This document shows, one piece after another, positions 1 through 11,598 of a DNA stretch of 64,000 bases. Positions within the stretch are counted from its first letter, which is position 1. Each line of letters begins with the position of its first letter. The DNA comes from Cyrtodaria siliqua. Its lineage: Eukaryota > Mollusca > Bivalvia > Adapedonta > Hiatellidae. The notes under the pieces are model-generated. The model worked only from the letters and a program-made list of their open reading frames with translations. It had not been told where the DNA came from and did no database searches. The position numbers and the translations under genes were made by a program. The DNA lies in assembly GCA_037043455.1 (NCBI GenBank), contig JAWPHD010005082.1:1-64000 (forward strand). The letters run 5' to 3'.

Positions 1-299
1 AATATAATAAACGAGGTGCCTGGTTGTATTTTTTAATGGAATAGTGAAGAAAAAACGTACATATTACTATTACCTGAACAGTAATGTTCTCTTGAAAGCT
101 GTGTTTCTATAGTTTGTATTCTCATCCTAGGCGTTTGTGCCTATTATGATGAAATGTTATACATATATAATCAGCAACACCTGAACGTAGGTATATACAG
201 TCGAATAGAAAATTCAGCATTCACAGAGCACAATCAACTAAAACCATGCATTCAAACTAAACATTAATTACAAGTATAAATAGAACCAACGTATGTGAC
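1..299. other. AT-rich stretch, nothing recognised
   Basis: No open frame of note, no splice-bounded exon and no repeat family shared with the rest of the window was seen here. Confidence 0.5.
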
Positions 300-440
300 C
301 ACCACAAACATAAACTGGGTAACAATAGGGTACCGACTTAGAACGGTCAGTGGCAAAAGCGCCGCTGCGGGCTTTAAACGGAATTCTAGGGTGCACCAAA
401 CCTCACTCTTACCCTACAGCACACCGTGCAACCGGCAATC
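300..440 (-). mobile_element. 3' tail fragment of a Penelope-like element
   Basis: The reverse complement aligns by eye with 58530-58640, the tail lying downstream of the Penelope-like RT relic at 56.5-58.4 kb. Shared blocks include a gcaccct stretch, a region around 'agcggc', and 'accgttc' followed by 'cggta'. A shorter version occurs at 37396-37425, downstream of the RT C-terminus at 36.8-37.1 kb. Three RT-associated or tail-only occurrences suggest a 3' UTR module of one family. No RT coding sequence adjoins this copy. Confidence 0.5.
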
Positions 441-1657
441 CCGATGACGGTCAGCTCACACAATAACAGTTCGCAGATTGTGTAAACAATTCAGGATGCA
501 ATTTATTCACTAATCGCCGTCTGGATTTGTTGCTAAATGCTTTAAGTGTATGTTGGTAAAATTTGATCAGAATTAGTTCACTTGTAAAAGTTTTATCGCA
601 TTTTAAAATGCAAAGGTTTAGATTTTATCATGAAAATATTGACATTGTCTCATATTAATGCATCTCTTTGGTGGTTTTTGTTTTTTTGTTTCAAATCACG
701 CAGTAATATATCAATATGAAGCATCAGTTGTGCAAAATAGCAAGTCTACACGTCCACAAATAAATTATACATTGGCTTCCAAACAGGTCGGTGTAAAACA
801 TTTTGGATATCCATTTTACAGTTTATTTCCTATAATGCTATCACGGATACCAGTCAGTGGCTATCCCGATAAAATGTAAAACAATCTATTGTGTACCCTA
901 AAGCTTGATCTTTATAAATTATGCTGAAATATTAGTCTACTTTTAGTCACAATAAACGTAATTAAATTCTATAAACGTTTACTTATATTCTGAACGTGTT
1001 TCTCTTATACATTTTCTTAAAAATATATATATTTGTACCATAGCTCTAATGGTTTTCCTTTGTTCTTGTTTATGATATAATGTTCATAAACCTGAATGTC
1101 TGAGCATAAACCGTGCTATAACTGCCGGTATATTTCAGCGGTGCTATAAATGACAGATTCGGCTGTTATACCATGGTCTACCCAATTTTATTTTGTAAAG
1201 ATAGTTCTGTTGCGAGTTACATATGTAAAACACAACTAACCATTACCAAAACCGCACTCCTTGACATTGGATTTGCCCAATAATAGACAAAGGCCATTAG
1301 CTGCAATAATCAAAACGCGGGTCATGCTCATGCCGCTTGAAACTGCTATTTCTTGATTGGATCGAGCAGTTATTTTTTACTGAAAACTGCATCGCCCTTA
1401 AACTTCTTCACACACGTAGTTGGATAAATGGCTATGGTACAAAACATGTATACCATATGTTTTCGTATGCGATTTATACTGCACTCTCGGGCCTGTGACC
1501 CCGAGAAGCAATATAAATCGCATATACTCGAAAATGTATGCTATAAATATTACATATATATATATACATTTATTGTTTGATATATAAACATATATAGCCT
1601 ATTTTTAGGCACACTACACGTAATTAAATTCTCGAAACCTGACGTTATATATATTAA
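441..1657. other. AT-rich non-coding stretch
   Basis: No supportable gene. A short open frame near 660-880 has no splice context or recognisable motif. A short inverted pair (gcgatttatactgc / gcaatataaatcgc, 1469-1523) is the only structure noted. Confidence 0.45.
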
Positions 1658-1658
1658 G

Positions 1659-1705
<47 letters not shown>
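1658..1705. repeat. (TA)n microsatellite
   Basis: About 48 bases of uninterrupted TA dinucleotide. Further short TA tracts lie at 1555-1566 and 1927-1942. Confidence 0.9.
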
Positions 1706-1706
<1 letters not shown>

Positions 1707-1719
1707 TTAAAGTCACCAG

Positions 1720-2265
1720 GATACTGGGTCTCTCAATTTGAACACATTTATTGGGACCACCATGAAATAGTGTGAATATACGTTTTTGGTATTTTTTTAT
1801 GAATTATGTACACCTACGGGTATCCCCATATAGTCGTAACTCAACGGGTAATTTAACTGTTAACGCCTTTTATTCTCAAACCATAATACTGGGTCTGACC
1901 CAACATTTTTGCTGGGTCTTGTTAAAATATATATATATATATACCGCATCACTAGTTTATTGGGTCATTGTGAATTTCCCAATATATTGGGTCCTGAACT
2001 TTGACCTCTGAGTATATATATATACACACTTAGCACATTATCAAGGGGAGATAACTCCTACTCAGGGGCCCAATAAACGTGTAAAATAAGTTATGTGCGA
2101 GAGGTTTAATTAGGTAAATGTAGTTCTGTTAAACATACATGTATTTTTGGGTCGTTGAATTGTTGGGTCAAGACCCAATAGGCAGATTGAGGACCCATCT
2201 ACAAGGTAATGACCCAATATATCGAGTGTAAAAATCATTTTTGACCCAATAAACTGGTGTCTTCA
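1720..2265. repeat. Foldback repeat built on ATTGGGTC
   Basis: The motif attgggtc or ctgggtc recurs on the + strand at about 1728, 1755, 1890, 1958 and 1985. It appears inverted (gacccaat) at about 2173, 2211 and 2250. The arms near 1949-1995 and 2207-2262 pair as inverted repeats: agtttattgggtc against gacccaataaact. This is the architecture of a degenerate foldback/MITE-like insertion. No transposase is present. Confidence 0.5.
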
Positions 2266-2284
2266 AAAAATTTGAAATTATTGA

Positions 2285-2942
2285 ACTTTTTATACAATTT
2301 AATCAGAAAATTCCTCTCTGCTTCCATGGCGATCATCATCATGTTCGTCATCTGAAAAAGGAAATCCAGAATCTTCCTTCTAAATTTGTTTTAGTTCCTG
2401 CAGACAAAGCCTCTAACAATACGATTACACTATATCAATACTGTAAATGCAGATGTAGCCAGCACTTCTGCTTATCTTACCACACCGTTGCTGGAAAATG
2501 ATATAGTTTCGCATCGTATGTCCTGTTTGGAGTCTATGAAGGTTTCTGTAAGTAATAAGCAGAATAAACTTCCCACTATATATTGGATTTCAAAACTTCA
2601 CAAAAATCTACTCAAGGCACCTTTTATCGCAAATTCTAGTTCATTCACCATTACTAATTTGTCAAAACTGTTGACCGCGATTAGAAAACAATACAGTATT
2701 ACCAAAAGTTTGTTTGAAAATTCAGGAATCTATCTGTTTTGGTCCTTAAAATACGGTAAGCACTTCCATGCCTCTTCTAAAAGCGCCTACGACTTATCCA
2801 GTCTATACACGACTCTAGCACATAACCTGATGAAATATAAATTGATTCAGCTTAATATGCAAAAAACATTTGCTAATGATGGGACGTTTTATTCCCTGCC
2901 GTCGCAGGCGGTAGCAGGATATAGTAATGTTGTACGCCCGTA
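2285..2942 (+). pseudogene. Penelope-like reverse transcriptase, N-terminal/finger part, decayed
   Basis: A frame from 2488 contains YWISKLHKN, the diagnostic 'YWxPKLHK' finger motif of Penelope-like element RTs. It continues with FIANSSS, LSKLLTAI, a NLFWS-like IYLFWSLK, and a YDLSSLYTTLAHNL block equivalent to 'YDFSTLYTTLPHNL'. Upstream (2300-2480) other frames hold 'ADKAS' and 'HHHHVRHLKKEIQNLP'-like pieces, so the copy is frameshifted. It ends before the palm catalytic motif and runs into a gtacgt/gtccgtcc tract at 2943-2970. It is an inactive 5' fragment. Other pieces of the same class lie at 36.8-37.1 and 56.5-58.4 kb. Confidence 0.8.
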
Positions 2943-2970
2943 AGTACGTACGTACGTCCGTCCGTCGTTT

Positions 2971-3961
2971 GTTGTAATTTCTATATGCCCATTTTTCTCA
3001 TAAACGTTTGAATAACCTGCAAGTGTCCGTGAATACTACTATTTCTGCTTTAATGTTTCACTATTTGTGATATTCGACCGTGACCAAACAAATATGTGCA
3101 TACTATGTTTAATACAGGTGCTTAGTAATGCACCAGTGCATTTAAAATTGTGCATACTTCTATGCAGCGATGGATGTATGTGAATATACAATAATAAATA
3201 GCATCCTAAATGATTTGAAGCGATTTCGGAGAGGTATTGGTGTCAATACAAATACAAATATAAGAACCCTCCTAATATTCCTCAGTTTAATTATTGTTTA
3301 TGAACATTTTTGGAAACGTCGACGACTCGATAGTTTTGGGTGATACATTATAAATATAAGAAGTTTATATGGCTAACATACATATAATTCAACTAAAATG
3401 TACTTTTATCACAAAACAAGAACGCTTCATATGAATAATTGTTAATGATTCAAATAACAAAACCTAACGAATTGTCCAGTTTTCTATACGAAACTGTTTC
3501 TTTTAACAAAATTAAATCGTACTGAAGATGGGGGCTAGTTTATTCATTATGAACTTTGATCATATAGCTGAAACACATTTTCGTGGTTTGAACAATCTCA
3601 ATCAAACCGAGACTGCAATAGTTTTTGTATTTATCGTGTTCGGCGATTTCAAGACTTCTCCTTTCATACTTTTTATACGTATTTGGATTGCTACCGATAC
3701 TGACCTCCAGACTATAGCTTGTTTTGAATCACTGTACCAAACTCGTTTCATAAAATAAATATTAAATATGAAATAACTTTACATATTCTATAAATAATTT
3801 ATCCATTTTCACACAAATTAACGTTTACATTTTAAACAAGATATTATTTTCACTTTTGAAATGGTTATAGTAGTGAATGTTATGTTTAATCAGACAATCT
3901 AAATAACCAATTGTACATTAACGTTACAATGACCCATTCTGTTCTTCTGTTATACGTAACA
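2971..3961. other. AT-rich stretch without a gene
   Basis: An open frame at 3528-3758 has no recognisable motif and no flanking splice signals. Nothing else is supportable. Confidence 0.4.
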
Positions 3962-4050
3962 ATGTTCTTCCATAGTATTGTTAATGACCACAACGATCGT
4001 AATTGGGTGCATAAACAGAAGGCACAGAATTCGATTTTGGACAGTTACAG
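3962..4050 (+). CDS. Candidate short coding exon with a strong 5' splice site (speculative)
   Basis: Sequence ending at 4050 abuts a near-consensus donor (ACAG|gtaagc). Two overlapping ATG frames are open to it. From 3962 the frame reads 29 codons and ends in phase 2. From 3984 it reads 22 codons and ends in phase 1, which would join the exon at 8342 in frame. A tag acceptor (cttccatag) lies at 3968-3976 if this is an internal exon. There is no homology support, so this could be chance. Confidence 0.2.
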
Positions 4051-4163
4051 GTAAGCGTAGCGTATGTTGTAGGAAAACTATAGTTTTCTTTTACAATGTA
4101 TGTTGTACATGAGTGCTCATTTATTAAATAATTGTTTCGTTTTTTATCTGGTTTAGTTTTAAA

Positions 4164-4235
4164 CGGCGGTAGTAAATGGCGTAATCTATGAATCGCGTTA
4201 GTGCTTTATGGTAAATTTGCCATTTACTATCGGCG
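4164..4235. repeat. Short imperfect palindrome
   Basis: Arms at 4164-4180 (ending gtagtaaatggc) and 4219-4235 (starting gccatttactat) pair at about 15 of 17 positions. A third inverted partial copy (ccatttactaccg) follows near 4280. Likely a small foldback repeat. Confidence 0.45.
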
Positions 4236-4250
4236 ATTAAAACCGCATAA

Positions 4251-4898
4251 ACGCCGAAAAACGATATTCATGGATTTTTCCATTTACTACCGTCAAACCC
4301 AAATTAATTCATGTATTTACATTATTTTTCCGTCACTATAATAGCATCAGCAAACATGCTAATGAAATAAAATCTAAAAGAGAGACCAATACCGTCAGTG
4401 TCTTTTCATGCAGTGTAATAGCCATTTTCTATTCAGTAATACACGCCGGGTGCAAGCGCAGAGCCTGCATGCAATGCGTACAGTACGTACACCTCCTTGA
4501 GTTGAATAGCCAATTTCTATGCGTGCACAGCCGAGCGTATAGTAGGGACTACGTGAAAAGTGAAGTTTATTCACAATCAAAAGATATCATTTTTCAAAGG
4601 AAAATATCAAATGCAAATGTTATTAAATTAATTTAACCAGTTTGCAAAAATTATAAATATATACTAAACGACATTTTGCAAGGTTTTTTTATTTATTTTT
4701 TGCGTTTATTTTTAATTAAAATGTCTCCAAGATCGATTGTATTGTTATGTAAATGTTAGAAATTATCCACATGCCCTATAAATCTGGTGACCGATCAAAT
4801 ATATGTATTGAAAGAAGTAAAATCGGAATTATGCTCTGCAAAACGTCTCATCATATCATGTAATAACTATGCAAACTAGTTTAAAAATTCTAAAGTAA
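4251..4898. other. No gene seen
   Basis: AT-rich sequence up to the tetranucleotide array. A 61-codon minus-strand frame here has no recognisable feature. Confidence 0.4.
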
Positions 4899-5120
4899 TG
4901 ATGGTTGGTTGGTTGGTTGGTTGGTTGGTTGGTTGATTGATTGGTTGGTTGGTTGGTTGGTTGGTTGGTTGGTTGGTTGGTTGGTTGTTTGGTTGTTTGG
5001 TTGGATGATTGGTTGGTTGGTTGGATGATTGATTGGTTGGTTGGTTGGTTGGTAGGTCGGTCGGTCGGTCGGTCGGTTGGGTGGTTGGGTGGGTGGTTGG
5101 TTGGTTGGGTGGGTGGTTGG
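4899..5120. repeat. (TTGG)n tetranucleotide array
   Basis: About 220 bases of ttgg units with variant blocks (gattgatt, tcggtcgg, gggtgggt). Because the period is 4 and the motif has no stop codons, both strands carry low-complexity open frames (Pro/Thr/Asn/Gln on minus, Val/Gly/Trp/Leu on plus). These are artefacts of the repeat. Confidence 0.9.
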
Positions 5121-5500
5121 TTTTCTGCACAGTTTATGCTATATATGACGGTCGATGTTTTTGTTGTGGTTGCAGACTACCCATTTTTTCCTGCAAGTTC
5201 GTGTAGTGTCAATAATAAATATCATTGACCTCTAACGTATATGTAGTGGTTTATCGTTGTGGTAAATCCGACAGTGTCTATGGCTAGATTCTTAACAATG
5301 CTCTTTCATACAAATGTTATATCTAATCAAATTGAAGATTCTTATATTCCAAATGTTGAAACATTACAAAGTTTGAGTATAAGTATGCAAATGCTATACG
5401 TACTTCTGAAAAAAATCCATTTGTAATTGTTTCTATACGGAATTTTGAAAAAATTACCGATTTAATTCTCTTCAGTAATGCTCTCAGTTTTTTTCGTTTT
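5121..5500. other. No gene seen
   Basis: AT-rich sequence between the tetranucleotide array and the hairpin-ended element, without splice-bounded or motif-bearing open frames. Confidence 0.4.
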
Positions 5501-6679
5501 AGCTCTACTAGTCGAGCTTATGGGATGCTATGTTGTCCGTCGTCCGCCAGTCCGTCCGTCGTTAACGTTTGCCTTGTTGACACTCTGGCTCCTTCATTTT
5601 TCATTCGATCTTTACCAAACTCATACAGTGGTTATACATTCATAAGATCTCGGACGAGTTCTTGAATCAGTCAGATCCGATTGCTAATTGTTGAATTATC
5701 TGCCCATGAATTGGCAAAAATGCATAATTTAGCCTTGTGGGCTCTGTTGCTCCTCCATTTTCATCTGATCTTATCCAACCTTTACCAGATTACTAATATT
5801 AATGAAAGCTCACACAAGTTAAAAGACTCAGCCAAATCGGATCACTCCTGTGTTACATGTATGGCCCTTGATTTAGTTACAAATGCTGTATTTTGCCTCG
5901 TTAAGACGATAGGGCCTTCATTTTTGATTCAATCTTTACCAAACTTAACCAGATTATTAATATCAAAAAAAGCTTGGGCGAGTACGAAATCCAGCCAGAT
6001 CGGACTAGTAACGTCAGAGTAATGGCCATAGATTTAGTTTAAAATGCTGCATTTTGCTTCGTTAAGGTCGTCATTTGGTCGGATTTCAACGAATCTTTGC
6101 AGGGATAATAAGTGCCAAGCCTAGTCGTGCATATCATCACCGAGTTTCGGTTGAATGATTTTGGTGGTTATGGCCATTTAAGGTTGTTTTAATACACAAA
6201 CTTGTCCGGACTATTTCTCCTGAACCCCTGGCCGGATTTCAACAAAACATTTTAGAGATAATCTGTACCTTTTGGCGGAGTTGTGGCATTTTAAAGGTTT
6301 TTATACACAAACTTACTACGAACTACTTCTCCTGAACCACTTGCCGGATTTCAACGAAACTTGGCGAGGATGATCAGTATCAAGTCTAATTGCGCATATC
6401 GTCGCCGTAATATCTTCTATAAATGTGAAAGGGCCTCCTTTTTATAATAACGCCTGCCCGGCTTCTTTACATCTGGAATTGTTTAAATACATATCAATAT
6501 CGTAAACACTCCGTTTGCATTATATTGCTGGTCTCAATGTTGATTTTTCGTGCATGTTAGAAATTTATAAAAATGTTGACACTTGGATCAAATATGACCC
6601 ATCAATAAGACCTATCTTGTGAAAACAAATTAAATACGTTATACCTGTAGATAATCCACAGGCCCTCTTGGGCCTTTTG
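5501..6679 (+). mobile_element. Hairpin-ended modular repeat element, copy 1
   Basis: The left end is a decayed hairpin (agctctact...agct) followed by 'cttatggg' and a gtccgtcgtccg stretch. The core holds about three ~160-bp units ('tttaccaaact', 'attaatatcaa', 'atggccctt'), then about two and a half ~150-bp units ('ccggatttcaacgaaac', 'catatcgtcgcc'). The right end is the hairpin AGGCCC-TCTT-GGGCCT at 6660-6675. Flanks cgttttag and gtttttag may be an imperfect 8-bp target duplication. No protein is encoded. The other copies with this plan are 16153-18622, 49379-50841 and 58855-62646. Confidence 0.65.
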
Positions 6680-7031
6680 TGTTTTTAGTATGTCTATATC
6701 GTAAAAAATCACTGTTGAGTTAAAATATTTCTCTAAGTTAATCATATTGTCTTATCAATTAAAGAAATCTCAATAGATAAGCGTCCTTTGTGTAAATGTT
6801 AATGTCGCTCCTCGTTTTACTCATTTCTGTTTTGGAATTGATGAAATAAATTAATGGGAATACTAATCAATACGTTCAAATTATGTTTTGTTCTTATTTG
6901 GGTTTCTTAGTCTCACTTTACATGTTCCCATATTAACTTTGCAAAATCAATTTTGTTTTTGCACAATTCATGGAGGCCCGCAATATTCCATTTTAATATT
7001 ACTTAGTCAGTGTTGCTACTGTTCTATGACT
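6680..7031. other. No gene seen
   Basis: AT-rich sequence between the repeat element and the minus-strand open frame. Confidence 0.4.
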
Positions 7032-7400
7032 CTAATCAAGTTGTAAATGGTTCTTTATCGAAACACGGTTGTTCGTACTTGACCGACCTTTACCTTTAGC
7101 AGCTTCCAATTTTTCAAGTGTTAGTTCAAAGCCCTTTTGCGCTTCTGTAATATCTACATGCCGGAAGTATAGTCTACCACCGTATGTTTTTCTATTAATG
7201 TTCTGACTGGATTGGATATATTTTCTTCCCATCCGCAAACCGTTTAAATTTAACCCCCGTGCATTCTGCACTTTGGATTATTTTTTCAATGGTTTCACGG
7301 GTAGGTTGATTGCCCTTTTGTTATTGCCCTAAAATGATTTTGTTTCCGCTTCACTTCTCCGACAATTTGCATCGGTACCGTCTAAACTTATTGGTATTTA
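7032..7400 (-). pseudogene. Unrecognised protein-like sequence, probably broken
   Basis: On the minus strand a 79-codon frame (7271 to 7032) has balanced, protein-like composition, with KYIQSSQN, YGGRLYFRH and FELTLEKLEAAKGKGR blocks and a normal stop. Immediately upstream a different frame (about 7350-7190) reads RETIEKIIQSAE and VKFKRFADGKKIYPI, as if one coding sequence were split by a frameshift near 7200. I do not recognise the family. It could be a mobile-element protein fragment or an exon of a minus-strand gene. Confidence 0.3.
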
Positions 7401-8341
7401 TTGTTAGGATGTTCTATGTTTTACAATAGGGAAATGAAATAGGCTCATTTGTATGTGAGCCATTTCGAGTTTGATAAAGGCAAGAAACCAGTTTAAATAG
7501 TAAATAGCGTATTTCCGGTTTTTGGTGACTTCCATTCATAACTTCCGTTTATTTTAGTTCAGTAGCCACAATCTGTTTTGCATCATCGAGCATGTCATGC
7601 TTTAGTATCAGTCTATATACTATATACCTATCATACTTGCTACGCTTACGCTAAAAGATTGATGATTGAACATTAACTTGGATTTACAGACATGAATTAT
7701 TGTCCTTGTTCGGAGGTTTTCTGGAATATTATTTCTCATTTCAAAACAAGTGATCGCATTCTAAGCACTACACAGAAAGGTCGAAAATAGTCTTCCGGAA
7801 TAGTGTTTGTTGTCATCTTGACATAAGTGACATATCTCCAACGAATGTTTCTTTTCAAAACTTGACGAAATATCAAGACACATCAGTTTTCAGAACAACA
7901 TTTTGATTTATAAAAAACTATGCACTTTAACGTCCTGAGAAGCTATCAATGCTATAGATCGCATTTTCAAAAACTTTTTTTCTGAGAAGAGTACCATTTT
8001 AAAACCAGTTTTAGGGCAAGATTCATTATATATAATATATGATTTCGGATTCAGTTTCTCTATATTCGGAAACTGGGCACTGCTACCTTAATACAGTTTA
8101 ACACGTTTGTAGAAGAGACATTTGTTTACCCTTTTTGACACCATCATCTTCTAATTTGACATCGCGAAATCATTGTCAAGAGACTTAGTTCAACATCACC
8201 TTACACTCAAGTACTGTTACAAATTACAAAAACAAACAAATACAAACAATCATGACTTTGAACTGTTTAACTGTCAAATTTTTCGCACAATGCTATGCAA
8301 TTAACACTATTATTGAACGTGTATGTTTATATTTTAACTAG
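7401..8341. other. No gene seen
   Basis: AT-rich sequence without recognisable coding or repeat content, ending in the acceptor of the candidate exon at 8342. Confidence 0.4.
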
Positions 8342-8454
8342 CAAAAGTCCCGGAACGCCGAAAGACATTAAACATGAAACAAACACCAACAGGCACTGAG
8401 ATGAGTATACTGATTAGTCACGAAGCATCATCACAGAAATCCCGGTTCATATCG
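8342..8454 (+). CDS. Candidate upstream exon of the kinase-KEN gene
   Basis: 113 nt bounded by a pyrimidine-rich acceptor (ttaactag) and a strong donor (TCG|gtaagaaa). Only one frame is open, entering in phase 1 and leaving in phase 0. This fits the phase-0 acceptor of the next exon at 21925. It encodes about 37 residues, basic and Ser/Thr-rich (VPERRKTLNMKQ, SHEASSQKSRF), with no recognised domain. The exon at 47272-47384 has the same length and phases, though the sequences do not look alike. Assignment to the gene is inferred from phase, strand and splice signals only. The distance to the next exon is 13.5 kb. Confidence 0.45.
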
Positions 8455-8680
8455 GTAAGAAATAGTTTCTACATAGGAGACTAGAGTATACATGATTCAC
8501 AGATACAGATGACGAACGATTTTTGGGGTTTTAATGGAAATCTTAAATTTTAAACAAAACAAATAAAGACTTTTACATAATGCAACAAAATGTACATGCC
8601 TAATATAATGACATATGTACGAGTGAATATTGTAATTTGTTTAATCCAGTTTGGTAAATTGCCTAACGTTATTTGCCCGT

Positions 8681-8902
8681 ATAATTAAGATAGTAATGTA
8701 GCCATTCTTGCAAGCTGTGAACATTAAATTGCAAACCACCACATTTCCAGTTATAGTATATAATTAAGATATTAAAGTAGCCATTCTCGCAAACTGCGGG
8801 TGAATATTAAATTGCAAACCACAACATTCCCGGTTATAGTATATAATTAAATATTAAAGAAGCCTTTCTCGCCAGCTCCACATTCCCAGTTATAGTATAC
8901 AA
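8681..8902. repeat. Tandem repeat, ~80-bp unit, three copies
   Basis: Units start at about 8681, 8760 and 8843, each beginning ataattaa and ending ttatagtata. Shared internal blocks are 'gccattct', 'attaaattgcaaacca' and 'acattcc'. The third unit is shortened. No coding potential. Confidence 0.8.
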
Positions 8903-9039
8903 TTATTTAATTACTTAGTATTCAATGGTTTGAACTATTTTGTATCAGAGAGAATGACTATTGACCCAAGAAGGGTAATATTGCAAAGGGTAAATAGTTT
9001 TAATCCATTGACTTCTAAGGAATTAAACATTTGTTTTAT

Positions 9040-10330
9040 CATAAAATGTAGGTTTAAGGTGATCTATATGGATCACTATTCGTCCGTCCAAACTAGGTCG
9101 ACACGATATCGAAGATGGCCGCCATTACCGGGCCAAAACAGACTTCAAAAGTTTTTCTTTATTAATGACTTGTCAACCCCTAGACTATAAAATTCGTATA
9201 AATGAAGTTCCTGGGTCAAAAATGGCTGCGCCCCGGGGTCCGACGCTTGAATATATTGAGATTTTGAATATTTTTCTCAGAAACCGCTTGCCAATTTTGA
9301 CCAAATTGCACATGGATGATGCTGAGGTCAGTGCCGCTTAAATTGATACAAATTCGGTCAATGCGACAATCTTCTCAAGGACCACTGAACAGATTTCGAC
9401 AGTTGTTAGATCACCTGAGCCGAAGGCTCAAGGTGAACCATATGGATCACACTTCGTTCGTCCGTCCCGTTCGTGCGTTCGTCCTTGACCAAACCTTGTA
9501 TTGATGAACCTTAGATGAATGCTTTTCAAATTTATTAAAATTAGGTCCGCTCGACATCCCAGATGGCCGCTTTTACCATAAAAGGTCGAAACCTTCAAAC
9601 ATCTTCTTCAGAAGACATGTCACAGTTTTACATAGTTATAAAGTGAAAATCTTTAAAAAATAGTCTTCTCAGAGACAGCTTGGTCAAATTTGACGAACTT
9701 CACATGGATGATCGTTAGGTGAATATTTTTCAAATTTGTTAAAAGTGGGTCAACGCGACATAGAAAAATCTTTAAATTACTACTTGTACACTGGGTACCT
9801 AGGGCCGTTGGTTCAAATTCCACTGGAGGTAAACTGTTGTTGCTGTTTTTTGCTATTTTTTCCTTCATTTTTATTATTGTTTCCTGTTTGGATTCGTTTT
9901 TTCTTTTGTTTGATTTTTCTAAAGTTTGTATATAAAGTGTTTGCATGTTTTACATACTTATATAGGGAAAACTTTAAAAAAAAATGTCTGAAACCGTAAG
10001 ACACAAAGCTCTCATATATTGCATGTAGTATCAGCTTATGGTCCTCTACGAAGTGTGTTTAAATGAAGACCCTGGGGTCTGTCATAGTTTTACAAAGTTA
10101 TATATGACAAATCTTTAAAAAATCTTCTTCTCAGAAACCGCAAGGTCAATTTTGACCAAACTTGAGATAGATGATTCTTAGGTAAATGTTTTCAAATTGT
10201 TAAAATTAGGTCAGTGCGATATCCAAGATGGCCACCATAGAAAAAATCGTTTAATTACTTCTTGTACACTTGCAACCTAGGGCAGTGGGTTCAAATCCCA
10301 CTTTAGATAAACTTATTTTTTATTCTTCAA
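9040..10330. repeat. Dispersed repeat mosaic with hairpin boundary and tRNA T-arm
   Basis: Two similar blocks begin at about 9056 and 9430 with 'atggatcac' then 'cgtccgtcc', followed by 'atggccgc' and 'tctcagaaaccgc'/'ttgaccaa' modules. The second block starts at a hairpin, 9411-9436 (TCACCT-GAGCC-gaa-GGCTC-A-AGGTGA). Two tRNA T-arm-like segments occur, at 9807-9823 (degenerate) and 10285-10301 (perfect). The Ala/Gly-poor open frames across here are by-products. Confidence 0.6.
10285..10301 (+). other. Perfect tRNA T-arm / Pol III B-box sequence
   Basis: GTGGG-TTCAAAT-CCCAC is a perfect 5-bp stem and 7-nt loop, matching the B-box consensus GGTTCRANNCC. No cloverleaf or A-box precedes it. The same 17-mer, or a near copy, recurs at 9807, 17044(-), 29130(-), 51155 and 59761, always within repeats. 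It is therefore a conserved module and not a tRNA gene. Confidence 0.6.
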
Positions 10331-10849
10331 TTTTATTATTGTTTCTGTTTGGTTGTTAAAAAGCTATTCTTTTTTTTCTTCTTTTTTTTAGGTTTATCTT
10401 TTTAAAACTTTAATTACCTCTCATGAACAGACTTAATAAAAACCGAGGCAGCTACTGTTCTCTCTTGTTTGTTTGTTGCTTCCAAGGGATCACCTTTTCA
10501 GTATTTATTGTAGAAACAATTTATTTTGTGCACTACTATGACATTTTGATAAACTAGGGAATTAATGTTTTACTTCGTAATAATTAATAAAAAAGAAATA
10601 ATGGCTTAAAATTATTTTCTTATTATATAATGTTATATAATGCGTATCATAGAAAAGGAAATATCTCCGAAACAATATAGTAAGTTTTTCTCTGTTGATA
10701 TTGTAGATATAATAGATCCGCTCGCTAAGCCTTAGTTTTAATTCTCGATGGGGAATTAGTACGAACGGGTGGTTTTAAAATGAGCATTGTTTTGAAAATT
10801 ATTTTCGTTAAACCAGCAGATTTACTTTCATATAAAGCAGCTTATTTTA

Positions 10850-11598
10850 CTTCCATGGCAGCATTAATATTACAAAAAAATGAGATTAAAATGCATTGAA
10901 CACAGTTGCTGATGAAATTATGAATAGAATTGGAGGCTGGCTTTCCAAGGGAAATGTTTTGACGATTGAATGAGTAGATTATTATGTAAACAGGGTGAAG
11001 TATAGGCCTTTGAGAGGCAGCTCTTATTTCGAGTTACCAGAAAAACTTTCTTATCCTAAAAAAAGGTCTAATAAATATATAAAAAAAAAGAGAAAAATAT
11101 AATGAATGCTTTAGGTGGTGCCATCTGGCATTTACATTTCCTGCTGCTAAAGATCCCCAAAGAATAACAAAGTACAAAAAACATATTGATGATCTTGATT
11201 ACAAGGGAATTACATTTCCTGTTACTATGAAGCAAATTCAAAAAATAGAAAAACAAAATAATATGTTTTAACATATTTGGATATGGTGATAATGGAGTGT
11301 ACCCTTTGTTTGTGATATGCTTTTGATTACTGAAAAATAAAAAATAAAATCTACATGTGGATAAAAGATTTTAATCGCTTAATGTATAACCACACATCTC
11401 ACAAAGCAAATAGAATGGTTTTGCAAAACATGCTTGCAGTGCTTTACATCTGAAAAGTCTTGAAAAAGCACAATGACTGTCTTTCATATAATGGCAAACA
11501 ATCAGTAAAAATGCCAGAGGAAAATGAAATGATTTACTTTAACAACTTCAATATGCAGCTAATTGTCCCGTTTGTTATATACGCAGACTTTGAAGGAC
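10850..11598 (+). pseudogene. Polinton-type DNA polymerase B, N-terminal part, decayed
   Basis: Scattered over three frames are blocks typical of the B-family polymerase of Polinton/Maverick elements: NRIGGWLSKG-like (about 10922), YRPLRGSSYFELP (about 11005), the FRWCHLAFTFPAAKDP-like region (about 11110), LDYKGITFPV (about 11195), GYGDNGVYPL (about 11280), MWIKDFNRLMYNHT (about 11353), a Cys/His cluster (CKTC...F...HNDC, about 11430) and VPFVIYADFEGLT, the exonuclease I motif (11568-11601). It has several stops and frameshifts. The reading breaks at the ExoI motif, where a 3.3-kb insertion begins. Confidence 0.8.

Noticed and set aside
4876..5228. Long open frames on both strands (Pro/Thr/Asn/Gln-rich and Val/Gly/Trp-rich)
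   Set aside because: They are read-outs of a stop-free (TTGG)n tetranucleotide array.
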